Assembly (NCBI GenBank): GCA_030587405.1
Contig: JAUQZD010000003.1
Location: 1 to 13,542 of the forward strand
Origin: Candidatus Freyrarchaeum guaymasense
Lineage (GTDB): Archaea > Asgardarchaeota > Jordarchaeia > Jordarchaeales > Freyrarchaeaceae
Reading direction: 5' to 3'
DNA length: 13,542 nucleotides
Shown here: in pieces, positions 1 to 6,211 of the stretch
How the letters are laid out: each line of letters begins with the position of its first letter
Position numbering within the stretch: the first letter of the stretch is position 1
Program-made: the position numbers and the translations under genes
The notes under the pieces: model-generated
The model's input: only the letters and a program-made list of their open reading frames with translations
What the model was told of the DNA's origin: nothing
The model's database searches: none

Positions 1-140
1 AAGTGCTTCTCCTCAACGTTCATTTTCAACGTTGCTCTACCATCACCAGCCTCTACGATCCTCATTCCGAGAAGCCTATAGTAGGGTATTTCTTCAGAGA
101 GCTTACTTAAGAACTCGTCTACCCCCACTCTAACCACCAT
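1..140 (-). CDS. PaaI-like hotdog-fold thioesterase, N-terminal part (runs off left edge)
   Basis: Forty-six codons are visible, from an ATG at 140 to the window edge. The peptide includes YYRLLGMRIVEAGDGRATLK, which matches the opening helix and first strands of the PaaI/YdiI hotdog thioesterase family (usual form: a short helix, then LGM-x-V-x-x-x-x-G-x-A). Family members hydrolyse acyl-CoA thioesters, often aryl-CoAs, as cytoplasmic homotetramers. The catalytic region is outside the window, so activity cannot be judged. Upstream on the minus strand (about 141-175) lies an AT-rich stretch (TTTATCTC then TTTTTAA) consistent with an archaeal promoter and a very short leader. The identification rests on a short but characteristic N-terminus. 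Confidence 0.7.
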   Translation of the reverse strand, partial: MVVRVGVDEFLSKLSEEIPYYRLLGMRIVEAGDGRATLKMNVEEKH

Positions 141-230
141 GAAACCACAAGAGGTTAAAAAGAGATAAATCTTCCCTTTTGAAAAAGGGGGGATCGGCTC
201 CTCCGAGAAAGGGGTTTAACCCAAGGAACT

Positions 231-647
231 TTAAGTTGTTCTCTGGCGGAGGCTGCCCCGCGTGTCCGACACGCCTGTCTTCCTTTTTACTACTTCAGCC
301 ACCTCGAGAAATATCCTCTTTAGGGTCTCCTTGTCGCCTTCCCTGATGGCTTCTAGAAGGGTGACTCCCCGCTCCTCCACCCCGTACCTTGAGAACACGT
401 TGGAGAACAGCATTGCGAGGAACGAGTCCGCCGCCTCCCCCATGAGGGATGAAAACGCATCATACACTCTTCTCGGGTTTTCCAAAAGGAAGAGAAGGAA
501 CTCCCTGTAGTTTTTAACGTTGAGCTCCTTTCTTATCTTCTCCATTAGCTTGGAGACAGGTACGTCTTCCTTAAGGGTTTCCCTTATCCTAGCCTCCACC
601 CTTTCTGAAATTACCCTAACAGCTTCATCCAGATCCAACCTGCTCAC
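231..647 (-). CDS. Unrecognised helical protein, possibly NitrOD5-like
   Basis: This is a 138-residue, soluble, strongly helical protein with no signal peptide, membrane segment or cysteine cluster. It starts with GTG at 647, and a TTTTTAAA box (673-681) lies about 25 bases upstream, so the message is probably leaderless. Residues about 50-90 (a predicted helix ending near LLENPRRVYDAF, then SLMGEAADSFLAMLF) remind me of the NitrOD5 'output domain' found in archaeal signalling proteins, with its pattern F-x-x-x-L-x-x-x-x-G-x-x-A. That resemblance is from memory and weak. The C-terminal 15 residues are basic and look disordered. Neighbours give no clue to function. Codon use matches surrounding genes, so I believe it is real. 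Confidence 0.65.
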   Translation of the reverse strand: MSRLDLDEAVRVISERVEARIRETLKEDVPVSKLMEKIRKELNVKNYREFLLFLLENPRRVYDAFSSLMGEAADSFLAMLFSNVFSRYGVEERGVTLLEAIREGDKETLKRIFLEVAEVVKRKTGVSDTRGSLRQRTT

Positions 648-672
648 CGCTTAAACTTTTATGTCTTCAAGC

Positions 673-681
673 TTTAAAAAA
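673..681 (-). promoter_or_regulatory. TATA box for the 231-647 gene
   Basis: Read on the minus strand, TTTTTTAAA ends about 25 bases before the GTG at 647. This is the usual archaeal TATA-to-start spacing for a leaderless message. No Shine-Dalgarno sequence precedes the GTG, which fits. Confidence 0.45.
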
Positions 682-720
682 CATCCTTCAAGAAAAAGCA
701 ATGCTAAACTAATGCTAAGT

Positions 721-987
721 TCATAGTTTAACTGTGTACTTCATTATTTCCTTAATGAACGGCTCCTCCTTAATCCCCTCAAATTCCTCCTTCGTGTAAG
801 CTAACGGTTCTAATGGGAGGCTGATCATTTTCCAATCATCCACATTCAACGAAGCGCTCTTTAAATTCTTTATTAAATCGATGCCGCTTCCTTCATGCAC
901 CTCACCCTCAAACGAGCCGAAAAGGTATTCACAGTTGAACTTCTTTTTAAGCTTCTCAACAAAACTTTCTACTTTAAAGTGGTTCAT
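721..987 (-). CDS. Degenerate MNT-type nucleotidyltransferase-fold protein
   Basis: This 88-residue protein reads like a minimal nucleotidyltransferase domain (MNT/MntA type) with a damaged active site. Residues 21-40 give YLFGSFEGEVHEGSGIDLIK. The family consensus is G-S-x-A-R-G-x(5,6)-S-D-x-D-[LV]. Here G24-S25 is kept, the A-R pair is replaced by a single E, and the first metal-binding Asp is Gly35, while Asp37 remains. The C-terminal half (PLEPLAYTKEEFEGI, then a PFIKEI helix) matches the usual end of such domains, but the stretch between about 45 and 55 is short. Family members transfer nucleotides and often pair with HEPN proteins; this one is unlikely to be catalytic. It overlaps the upstream ferredoxin gene by ATGA, so translation is probably coupled. 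Confidence 0.7.
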   Translation of the reverse strand: MNHFKVESFVEKLKKKFNCEYLFGSFEGEVHEGSGIDLIKNLKSASLNVDDWKMISLPLEPLAYTKEEFEGIKEEPFIKEIMKYTVKL

Positions 988-1268
988 CCTTGAATCTTTA
1001 CTTGTATTGCGCCTTCAGGGCATACTTCAACGCATTTAAGGCAGCTGGGACAGTACTTATCGGCTTGACTCCTAAACGTCATGTATATTTCATACTTTAC
1101 CGGAGACCCGTCTGGCCCCTTCTCCTTTGTCGGCCTGAACATTAGGAGTGATTTAGGGCATGCTTCGATGCATTTAAGGCAGTGTGTTGGGCGCCTCTGC
1201 TCAGGGTCGTAGGGTAAAAAGCATTTCTTGCCGTCATAAATGAACTTAACCTTCCCCAAGTCTACCAC
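984..1268 (-). CDS. Small two-cluster ferredoxin-like protein
   Basis: This 94-residue protein probably carries electrons through two iron-sulfur clusters. It has eight cysteines. C73, C76, C79 and C83 form a complete CxxCxxCxxxCP motif. C30, C33 and C37 form CxxCxxxCP, with the fourth ligand probably C16, thirteen residues upstream instead of the usual two, so the first motif carries an insertion. The 33-residue linker between motifs is rich in charged residues. It starts with GTG at 1268 and overlaps the end of the upstream Fe-S gene by 7 bases; the next gene overlaps its stop by 4 bases. This tight packing suggests that the three products work together. The redox partner is not identifiable from the window. 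Confidence 0.85.
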   Translation of the reverse strand: MVDLGKVKFIYDGKKCFLPYDPEQRRPTHCLKCIEACPKSLLMFRPTKEKGPDGSPVKYEIYMTFRSQADKYCPSCLKCVEVCPEGAIQVKIQG

Positions 1269-2119
1269 AACCTTTGAGCTATTGGATGCGTGTTCCTATC
1301 TACGAGCCTTATGGCGTCCTCTTCGCATCCGAACCTGCATTGGCCGCAGCCGAAGCACTTGTAGGGGTCTATGGCAGCCTTCCCGTCCCTTATTTTGATC
1401 GCCCCGAACTGGCATCTTGAAACGCAGTTGCCGCATCTCGGTATGTCCCCGCTGCACTTGTCAGGGTCTACTTCAGCCACGTACTCGGATTTCCTGTAAG
1501 CGTTCTTAATGTCGTACCATAGGCGTGGGCGGGCAGCATAACAGTACTTAGTGTCACAGTTGCATATGCATATGACTTGGGGTGCTCCACACCACCAGAA
1601 CACAGCGTGAACGTATCCCTTCTCCGCGAACTCGCGGAGCTTCTCCTTCGCCTCCTCTGTTTCAAGCTCCTTAACGCGCCATCCCCGAGGGTGCTTTTCG
1701 GCGAACTCTGGTGCAGGGGTGAAGTTCAAGCACTTGTACTCGTCTTCTCCCTTGAAAAGCCTCTTACACATGCACGGGAAAAGGGCTTGGGACTCGCTGA
1801 GCTCAACTATCTTATAGGCGTCTTCTAAGGGGACCACCTGGCCTGCATGACCCCTGACGGCTATCATGTTGCCGATGATCTTGATTATTCTTCCTATGAA
1901 AGGTTTCGCGGCCAAGTCGACTAGGTCGAGAGTTTTCGATATTGAAAGGGGGTACCATGCAGCGTCTGATACCTCCCACAGCTCCCTTACCTTCCGAGGC
2001 TGCCTATGAAGGATCCTGTCGAAGATTGAGAGCTTACGGAAGAACTCCTCAGAGTAGCCTTTAGGGTTAAGGTACCACTTACCGTACTCTTCAGCGTGCT
2101 TCCTGCAGAACTCGCACAA
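1262..2119 (-). CDS. Cysteine-rich 4Fe-4S binding protein
   Basis: This protein of about 285 residues has a C-terminal bacterial-type ferredoxin domain. Cys222, 229, 232 and 236 form a first motif with an inserted loop (KCSGDIPRCGNCVSRC), and Cys255, 258, 261 and 265 a second (CFGCGQCRFGC). Upstream are further cysteines: a CxxC at residues 2-5, CMC at 116-118, C130, and a cluster at 177-193 containing ICICNCDTKYC. The latter arrangement is typical of an anaerobe protein family in which an N-terminal cysteine domain precedes a two-cluster ferredoxin. I infer a soluble electron carrier; substrate unknown. I prefer the TTG at 2119 because GGAGGG lies 7 bases before it; another TTG at 2134 overlaps that site. 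It heads a three-gene operon. Confidence 0.85.
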   Translation of the reverse strand: MCEFCRKHAEEYGKWYLNPKGYSEEFFRKLSIFDRILHRQPRKVRELWEVSDAAWYPLSISKTLDLVDLAAKPFIGRIIKIIGNMIAVRGHAGQVVPLEDAYKIVELSESQALFPCMCKRLFKGEDEYKCLNFTPAPEFAEKHPRGWRVKELETEEAKEKLREFAEKGYVHAVFWWCGAPQVICICNCDTKYCYAARPRLWYDIKNAYRKSEYVAEVDPDKCSGDIPRCGNCVSRCQFGAIKIRDGKAAIDPYKCFGCGQCRFGCEEDAIRLVDRNTHPIAQRLW

Positions 2120-2412
2120 TGCGGCTCCCTCCAAAAAGTTTTGGGGAAGCGCCGATAAAAGGGTTTTCCTTCATGTGGATAATTAAGAGGCGAATCTTTG
2201 GGGTCCTCCGCTCCCTGAGGCGCTCGGCTTCCTCCACCAGCTTTCCCGGGAGCGCCTTGCCATTCCACGCTGAGAAGCTTCCAAAGCAGCCTTACAGCTT
2301 CATCATAGCAACAATTCAAAGCGCCTCCTTGACCTTGCCGAGCTCGGAGAGAGCAAAACCTTACCTGTTTATTGCTTCAAGGTTTCACCCCTACCAACCC
2401 TATAACCTATAG
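2091..2412 (-). pseudogene. Eroded coding sequence, family not recognised
   Basis: Several short minus-strand frames read like pieces of one protein joined by frameshifts. One runs 2091-2291 and contains GKALPGKLVEEAERLRERR and, further on, KIRLLIIHMKENPFIGASPK; it has no ATG, only an internal GTG at 2237. A second frame starting near 2319 gives CCYDEAVRLLWKLLS, and a third just upstream gives FALSELGKVKEAL. Each has natural-looking amphipathic helices and codon use similar to neighbouring genes, but none is complete. The right-hand piece overlaps the start of the 4Fe-4S gene by about 29 bases. I read this as a decayed gene rather than an active one; a small real gene at 2091-2237 is the alternative. 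Confidence 0.35.
2122..2162 (-). promoter_or_regulatory. Promoter and ribosome binding site of the Fe-S operon
   Basis: On the minus strand a CTTTTATCG TATA-like box (about 2154-2162) is followed about 25 bases later by TTGGAGGGAGCCGCATTG. The GGAGGG sits 7 bases before the TTG at 2119, which decides the start of the 4Fe-4S protein. The first TTG of the string is within the ribosome binding site and is unlikely to be used. Confidence 0.4.
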
Positions 2413-2413
2413 T

Positions 2414-2515
2414 TCACCCTTTGAACCCTAGGGAGAGGAGCTCCTCCTGTGGCCGATAGGCATCTTCAGCCTTCCCCGGCACTGTTAAGTCCCAACCAGA
2501 ACCCTTAGGATTGCT
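2414..2515 (-). other. Short open frame of unclear origin between gene relics
   Basis: A minus-strand run preceded by a stop codon reads SSNPKGSGWDLTVPGKAEDA and ends LLSLGFKG before a TGA at 2414-2416. It has no start codon. It could be the tail of a lost gene, perhaps a transposase, since GSG followed by LT and PGKAEDAY loosely echoes the C-terminal tail of the TnpB at 11429-12565. That comparison is too short to rely on. I see nothing else supportable between 2520 and the DUF262 relic. Confidence 0.15.
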
Positions 2516-2585
2516 GCTTTAAAATGATTAAAAGCGTTGTTTTAACAAAATTTGCCACTTTTCAATGTTCGCAGCGTTCAAGCAT

Positions 2586-2913
2586 TTAGATTAGATTAGA
2601 TGTTATAGTTTCTTTAGTTTTCCCTTCCAAAACTCGCTGAAAAGCATCGTTATCTATGTTCCCCAAGTTGAGTAGGTATTTCTTCTCTGTTTGCTCTATT
2701 CCCATTCGCTAGCAAAAAGGAATGTTCCTGTTAAATGAGTTGCCAATTTCGTTGTCTCCATTTTTCTTGCGAAGCCCTCTTATAGCAGAAAGCCAAATTA
2801 AAACCGTTGCTAATCTCTGTTGCCCATCTACTACTTGAAAATAGTTTAATCCTAGTCTATGTCCTCCTTCAGGCACTACCTACAATAGAGCCGAGAAACG
2901 GGTGCTTCACGCA
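2586..2913 (-). pseudogene. Relic of a DUF262 (GmrSD/COG1479) nuclease
   Basis: The minus strand encodes the hallmark of DUF262 proteins. FLGSIV (2881-2898) is followed, after a one-base frame change near 2880, by VPEGGHRLGLNYFQVVDGQQ and RLATVLIWLSAIRGL. The DGQQR motif (2814-2828) is the signature of the GmrS/DndB-like nucleotidase fold used by type IV restriction enzymes against modified phage DNA. The same frame has an in-frame TAG at 2709-2711, then continues with a family-like segment ending LGNIDNDAFQRVLEGK, and stops at 2586-2588. The N-terminal start and several hundred C-terminal residues, including the HNH-type GmrD part, are absent. At least one frameshift, one stop and two end truncations make it a dead fragment. 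Confidence 0.8.
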
Positions 2914-2961
2914 TTTTTATTCGCATAACCCTCCCAAACACATTTTAGGAGTTAAAGCAAA

Positions 2962-2970
2962 TTTTTTATA
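2962..2970 (+). promoter_or_regulatory. TATA box for the acyl-CoA synthetase gene
   Basis: The string TTTTTTATA is centred about 25 bases upstream of the GTG at 2991. That spacing would start transcription at or next to the GTG, favouring a leaderless message, although the ATG at 3018 would have a leader of about 25 bases. Confidence 0.5.
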
Positions 2971-2990
2971 AGGTCATCCATCATACTTAC

Positions 2991-4382
2991 GTGTTTCTGG
3001 TGGTGGGGTTAGGGAGCATGGAGAGTCTGAAGCGGCTTTTTTACCCTCACTCCGTTGCCGTTATAGGAGCGTCGGATAACCCCTTTAAGATGGGATACCA
3101 TTGTTTAAGGTCCCTGATTGGTTTTAGAGGGGCCGTTTACCCTGTTAACCCTAACGCTTCAACCATTCAAGGTTTCAAAGCGTACCCATCCATTTTAGAT
3201 GTGCCAGGCGACGTGGACCTAGCAGTAATAGTGGTGCCTGCAAGGCAGGTTCCACCCGTAATGGAGGAGTGCGCTGGGAAGGGCGTTAAGGGAGCCGTAA
3301 TAATAACAGCGGGCTTCAGGGAGACGGGTGAAATCGGAGCGTCTCTTCAGGAGGAAGTTGTATCCATAGCTAAGCGGGCTGGCATGAGGATCCTCGGCCC
3401 AAACACCTTCGGCTTCGTGAACACTCACGCTGGACTCAATGCCACGTTCACCGAAACACTAGGTGAGCTCGAGAAGGGGGATATAGCGGTTGTGACTCAG
3501 AGCGGCGGCGTATGCCACCTCTTCTGCTACGAGGCAATAACCCAAGGGCTTGGGGTGAGCAAGGCGGTAGGCTTAGGGAACAGGTGCGACGTTGATTTTC
3601 CGGAAATGCTCGACTACCTTGCGTCAGACGAGGAGACCAGGGTGATAGCGCTCCACATAGAAGGACTGGACAACCCTAGAGAGTTCATGGAGGCAGCTAA
3701 AAGAACCGTTAAGGTTAAGCCGGTGGTCGCCTATAAGGTTGGAAGGGCGGAAGTTAACAGGGAGTCCATGTCCCACACCGGGTCGATGGCTGGAGACTAC
3801 AGGCTGTACGATGCACTCTTCAAGCAATCAGGTGTGGTGGACGTCGGCAGCGTAGTGGAGTTGCTGGACGTGGCGAAGGCCCTGTCATTCCTCCCTCCAC
3901 CACGAGGAGGGAGAGTTGCCGTGGTGTCCGTTCAGGCGGGGCCAGCCATAATAATCTCTGACGTATGCAAGTCTAACGGGCTAACCCTCCCAGAGTTCAC
4001 CGAGGAGACGAGGAGGAGAATTGAAAGTCTGCTGCCTCCAATGACGATAAGAAGCAATCCAGTTGACCTAGCATTCGCCTACAGCGTCGAAACCTTCATG
4101 GAAGTGATCAGGCTGGTGGCGGACGACAGCAACGTGGACGTGGTGGTAGTCTTTCAGCTTCACCACCCAGTCGCGCCGGTAATGGTGGACGAGCTAGTTG
4201 GGGTGTTCAGGGAATCCGGCAAGCCGTTCCTGTTCTGCTTTAACGCCCCTAGGAGTAGGTCGCGTGAGGAGGTGGAGAGGCTTGAGAAGGGAGGGATCCC
4301 CGTCTACCCCACACCTGAAAGGGTGGCTAGAGCCGTGGTGGGCCTAGTAAAGTATGGGCGAGTTCTGAGGAAGCCGTTGTGA
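2991..4382 (+). CDS. Acyl-CoA synthetase (NDP-forming), alpha subunit
   Basis: This 463-residue protein is the alpha part of an ADP-forming acyl-CoA (acetyl-CoA type) synthetase, which converts acyl-CoA, ADP and phosphate to acid, CoA and ATP in archaeal peptide and sugar fermentation. An N-terminal CoA-binding Rossmann domain (about 13-110, VAVIGASDNPFKMG), a succinyl-CoA-ligase-like domain (LGPNTFG 135-141, TQSGG 169-173) and a third ligase domain (about 305-455, NPVDLAF) are in the family order. His262 in MSHTGSMAG is the expected phosphohistidine. GPNTFG replaces the more common GPNCxG. The ATP-grasp beta subunit is neither fused nor adjacent. The start may be GTG 2991 (leaderless) or ATG 3018, which gives the family-like start MESLKRLF. 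The gene appears monocistronic. Confidence 0.9.
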   Translation: MFLVVGLGSMESLKRLFYPHSVAVIGASDNPFKMGYHCLRSLIGFRGAVYPVNPNASTIQGFKAYPSILDVPGDVDLAVIVVPARQVPPVMEECAGKGVKGAVIITAGFRETGEIGASLQEEVVSIAKRAGMRILGPNTFGFVNTHAGLNATFTETLGELEKGDIAVVTQSGGVCHLFCYEAITQGLGVSKAVGLGNRCDVDFPEMLDYLASDEETRVIALHIEGLDNPREFMEAAKRTVKVKPVVAYKVGRAEVNRESMSHTGSMAGDYRLYDALFKQSGVVDVGSVVELLDVAKALSFLPPPRGGRVAVVSVQAGPAIIISDVCKSNGLTLPEFTEETRRRIESLLPPMTIRSNPVDLAFAYSVETFMEVIRLVADDSNVDVVVVFQLHHPVAPVMVDELVGVFRESGKPFLFCFNAPRSRSREEVERLEKGGIPVYPTPERVARAVVGLVKYGRVLRKPL

Positions 4383-4872
4383 GCGCCTCCTCCAACACAC
4401 GCGGAAACGTATTAGGTTTCGTGTCGCGTTAGTGGGCGTCTTGGTTTGCTTCGCATGTGGACGCCTCCTGATCAAGGCTTTAAAGTGGAAACTCTTCGAG
4501 CATTTCTGGGTGTGGCTTTAAAACTGGCTGCAGAGGCCGTCCAGGAGTTAATGTCCGAGCTTTCTTTGAAGCCTCCCTCCCCAGGAAGCACGGTAATTTT
4601 CTTGGGTGCTTTCGGCTGCAATGAGGGGCTGCCAGCTATCAGCGAGCTTTCCGTGTGGAGATGGCGCTAAGCCGGCTCTTTGACCGGAACCTATAGCTGC
4701 TTGCATGCCAGCCGTTAACGTGGGGCGTATGCTGAGGCGCTTACCTGGCAAGTAGATGCTTTGAGGCCGGGGCCTCGTCAGGGAGTTGCGTGGAGGAGGC
4801 CGTTAGCATGCCTTCATTTAATATGAAGGGTCTACATGGAATTGGAGGAAATTATAAAGTGGAGAGAGGAGG
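4383..4872. other. Intergenic stretch without a supportable gene
   Basis: This stretch of about 490 bases separates two convergent genes. A plus-strand frame at 4446-4670 would give 74 residues (including VALKLAAEAVQELMSELSL), but it has no ribosome binding site or promoter and its C-terminal half is unlike any protein I know. A minus-strand frame at 4548-4751 is no better. It may be decayed coding sequence. The only clear structure is the hairpin at 4811-4829. Confidence 0.4.
4811..4829 (-). terminator. Hairpin 3' of the CxxC-repeat gene
   Basis: A perfect 7-base inverted repeat, CCTTCAT and ATGAAGG, flanks a 5-base loop. It lies 43 bases beyond the stop of the minus-strand gene ending at 4873. 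No long T-run follows it on that strand, so a role as terminator or 3' stabiliser is a guess. Confidence 0.25.
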
Positions 4873-5922
4873 TTATATTCCGAAGGGTACTATTATGTAC
4901 TTGTTTTCGTTTCCGGCTGCGAAGAGCTGGAATTTTTTCCCTTTCGACGTGGCTACGTCCAGCCTGAGCACGTGGAAGAGGTATATGGGGTACTGGGGGG
5001 TTTCCCCTCTCTTATCCGCTGTCTTCTCAAGTTGCCTGAACATCTTCTTGGCTTTCTGCGCTTTCTCGTCTACGTCCTTGTTGTAGAACCCCAAGAGTAT
5101 CTTCAAGTCTCTCTTGTTCAGCTGGTCGCAGTCGTTCACCGTTACGGCTTCTATCTCGTTAATTCTTGATCCTATCTCGTCCGCTATCGCGTTGTCAACG
5201 TCAGGCTTAGAGTAGAAGAGGTACGTGTTGACTCCTGAAACCGGCGGGGGGGATATCTTGTACGTGAAGATGACGCCTGTCCCCTTACACTTTCTGCAGG
5301 GAAACTTGCCTTCGCCTTTACAGTCGCCGCACACCACCCTCGCAAGGCCGCTGCATTCCGGGCAGACAACGCTTCCAGAGCCGAAGCATGTAGGGCACTG
5401 GACGGTGAGCTCCCTCTCCGTTTCAACCCCGTCGACAACCACTTTCAGGGGAAGGCTGACCTCCTTTTCCCCATCGCACTCTTCGCACATAACCCTTCCG
5501 CTCCCATCGCACTCGCTGCATCTCACGTACCCCTCACCCTCGCACCGGGCGCATTCATAGTAGCCTAAACCGTTACACTCGCTGCACTCCACGCTCTCTA
5601 TGGAGTCGAAAATGGGAATTCTACTATCTATCTTAAGGTCTGGGTGCAGCTTCCCGCTGGGAAAAGAGTAAAACTTAACCTTAACTATGCCCTTGTAGTC
5701 GTCCTCCTTCGGGGAAGCCGCCACACTTCCTGTTTCGATGCGGGAGAAGAAGAGAGCCGCCATCCTCCTCTCGACGCCCTTAACGAACTCGGCTGCCGAC
5801 ACGCTAGACCTGTCAAAGGGGATCCCCTTAACCGAGAATAACTCCTCAAGCCTCTCATCGCTAACGGTTGAAACCCACTTCAAGAACACCTTGTCCGGTG
5901 AGGGGGGCTTAACGAACGACAT
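4873..5922 (-). CDS. Protein with eight DnaJ-type CxxC zinc knuckles, no J domain
   Basis: This protein of about 349 residues carries eight CxxC knuckles in two blocks of four. Numbering from the upstream GTG at 5931, they are C116/119, 127/130, 138/141, 149/152 and C179/182, 190/193, 201/204, 212/215. Within a block they repeat every 11 residues with Gly-rich spacers (CNGLGYYEC, CDGSGRVMC), as in the DnaJ central zinc domain. DnaJ has four knuckles binding two zinc ions; this one could bind four. There is no J domain or HPD motif. The flanking N-terminal (1-110) and C-terminal (225-352) regions are not recognised. A chaperone-like or protein-binding role is inferred only. I chose the ATG at 5922 because AAGGGGTG lies just upstream. 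Confidence 0.85.
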   Translation of the reverse strand: MSFVKPPSPDKVFLKWVSTVSDERLEELFSVKGIPFDRSSVSAAEFVKGVERRMAALFFSRIETGSVAASPKEDDYKGIVKVKFYSFPSGKLHPDLKIDSRIPIFDSIESVECSECNGLGYYECARCEGEGYVRCSECDGSGRVMCEECDGEKEVSLPLKVVVDGVETERELTVQCPTCFGSGSVVCPECSGLARVVCGDCKGEGKFPCRKCKGTGVIFTYKISPPPVSGVNTYLFYSKPDVDNAIADEIGSRINEIEAVTVNDCDQLNKRDLKILLGFYNKDVDEKAQKAKKMFRQLEKTADKRGETPQYPIYLFHVLRLDVATSKGKKFQLFAAGNENKYIIVPFGI

Positions 5923-5950
5923 CACCAACACACCCCTTAAAACTTACCCT

Positions 5951-6211
5951 CTAAAAACTGTTTTTAAGAGTTTCCCGTCCTCCCTTAAACTGCAAAGGGA
6001 ATGAACACTTCACGTTACATTGAGAAGACGTCTTTAAACATGCGCTTCCAAGGTTCTGCCAGCCTACCCCGGTAAATGAGAAAAATAGAATAGAATTGTT
6101 CTGTTTTTCAACCTGCTCCATCGGAAACAAGCCCGTCAACTCGTTTGGTGGCATGGCAGCTTCTCTTATCAGGCCCCAACCATCTCTCCTAATTTCAAAT
6201 TTAGTTTGCAT
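5951..6211 (-). other. Doubtful 86-codon frame, possible gene remnant
   Basis: The first half (FEIRRDGWGLIREAAMPPNE, then LTGLFPMEQVEKQ) looks protein-like, but the second half does not. The frame runs through the presumed promoter of the CxxC-repeat gene (TTTTTAGA near 5963) to a stop 29 bases before its start. No ribosome binding site precedes its ATG. I would not annotate it as an active gene; a decayed N-terminal fragment is the best guess. Confidence 0.2.

Noticed and set aside
4446..4670. Plus-strand 74-codon frame between the acyl-CoA synthetase and CxxC-repeat genes
   Set aside because: There is no promoter or ribosome binding site, and only its first half looks like protein.
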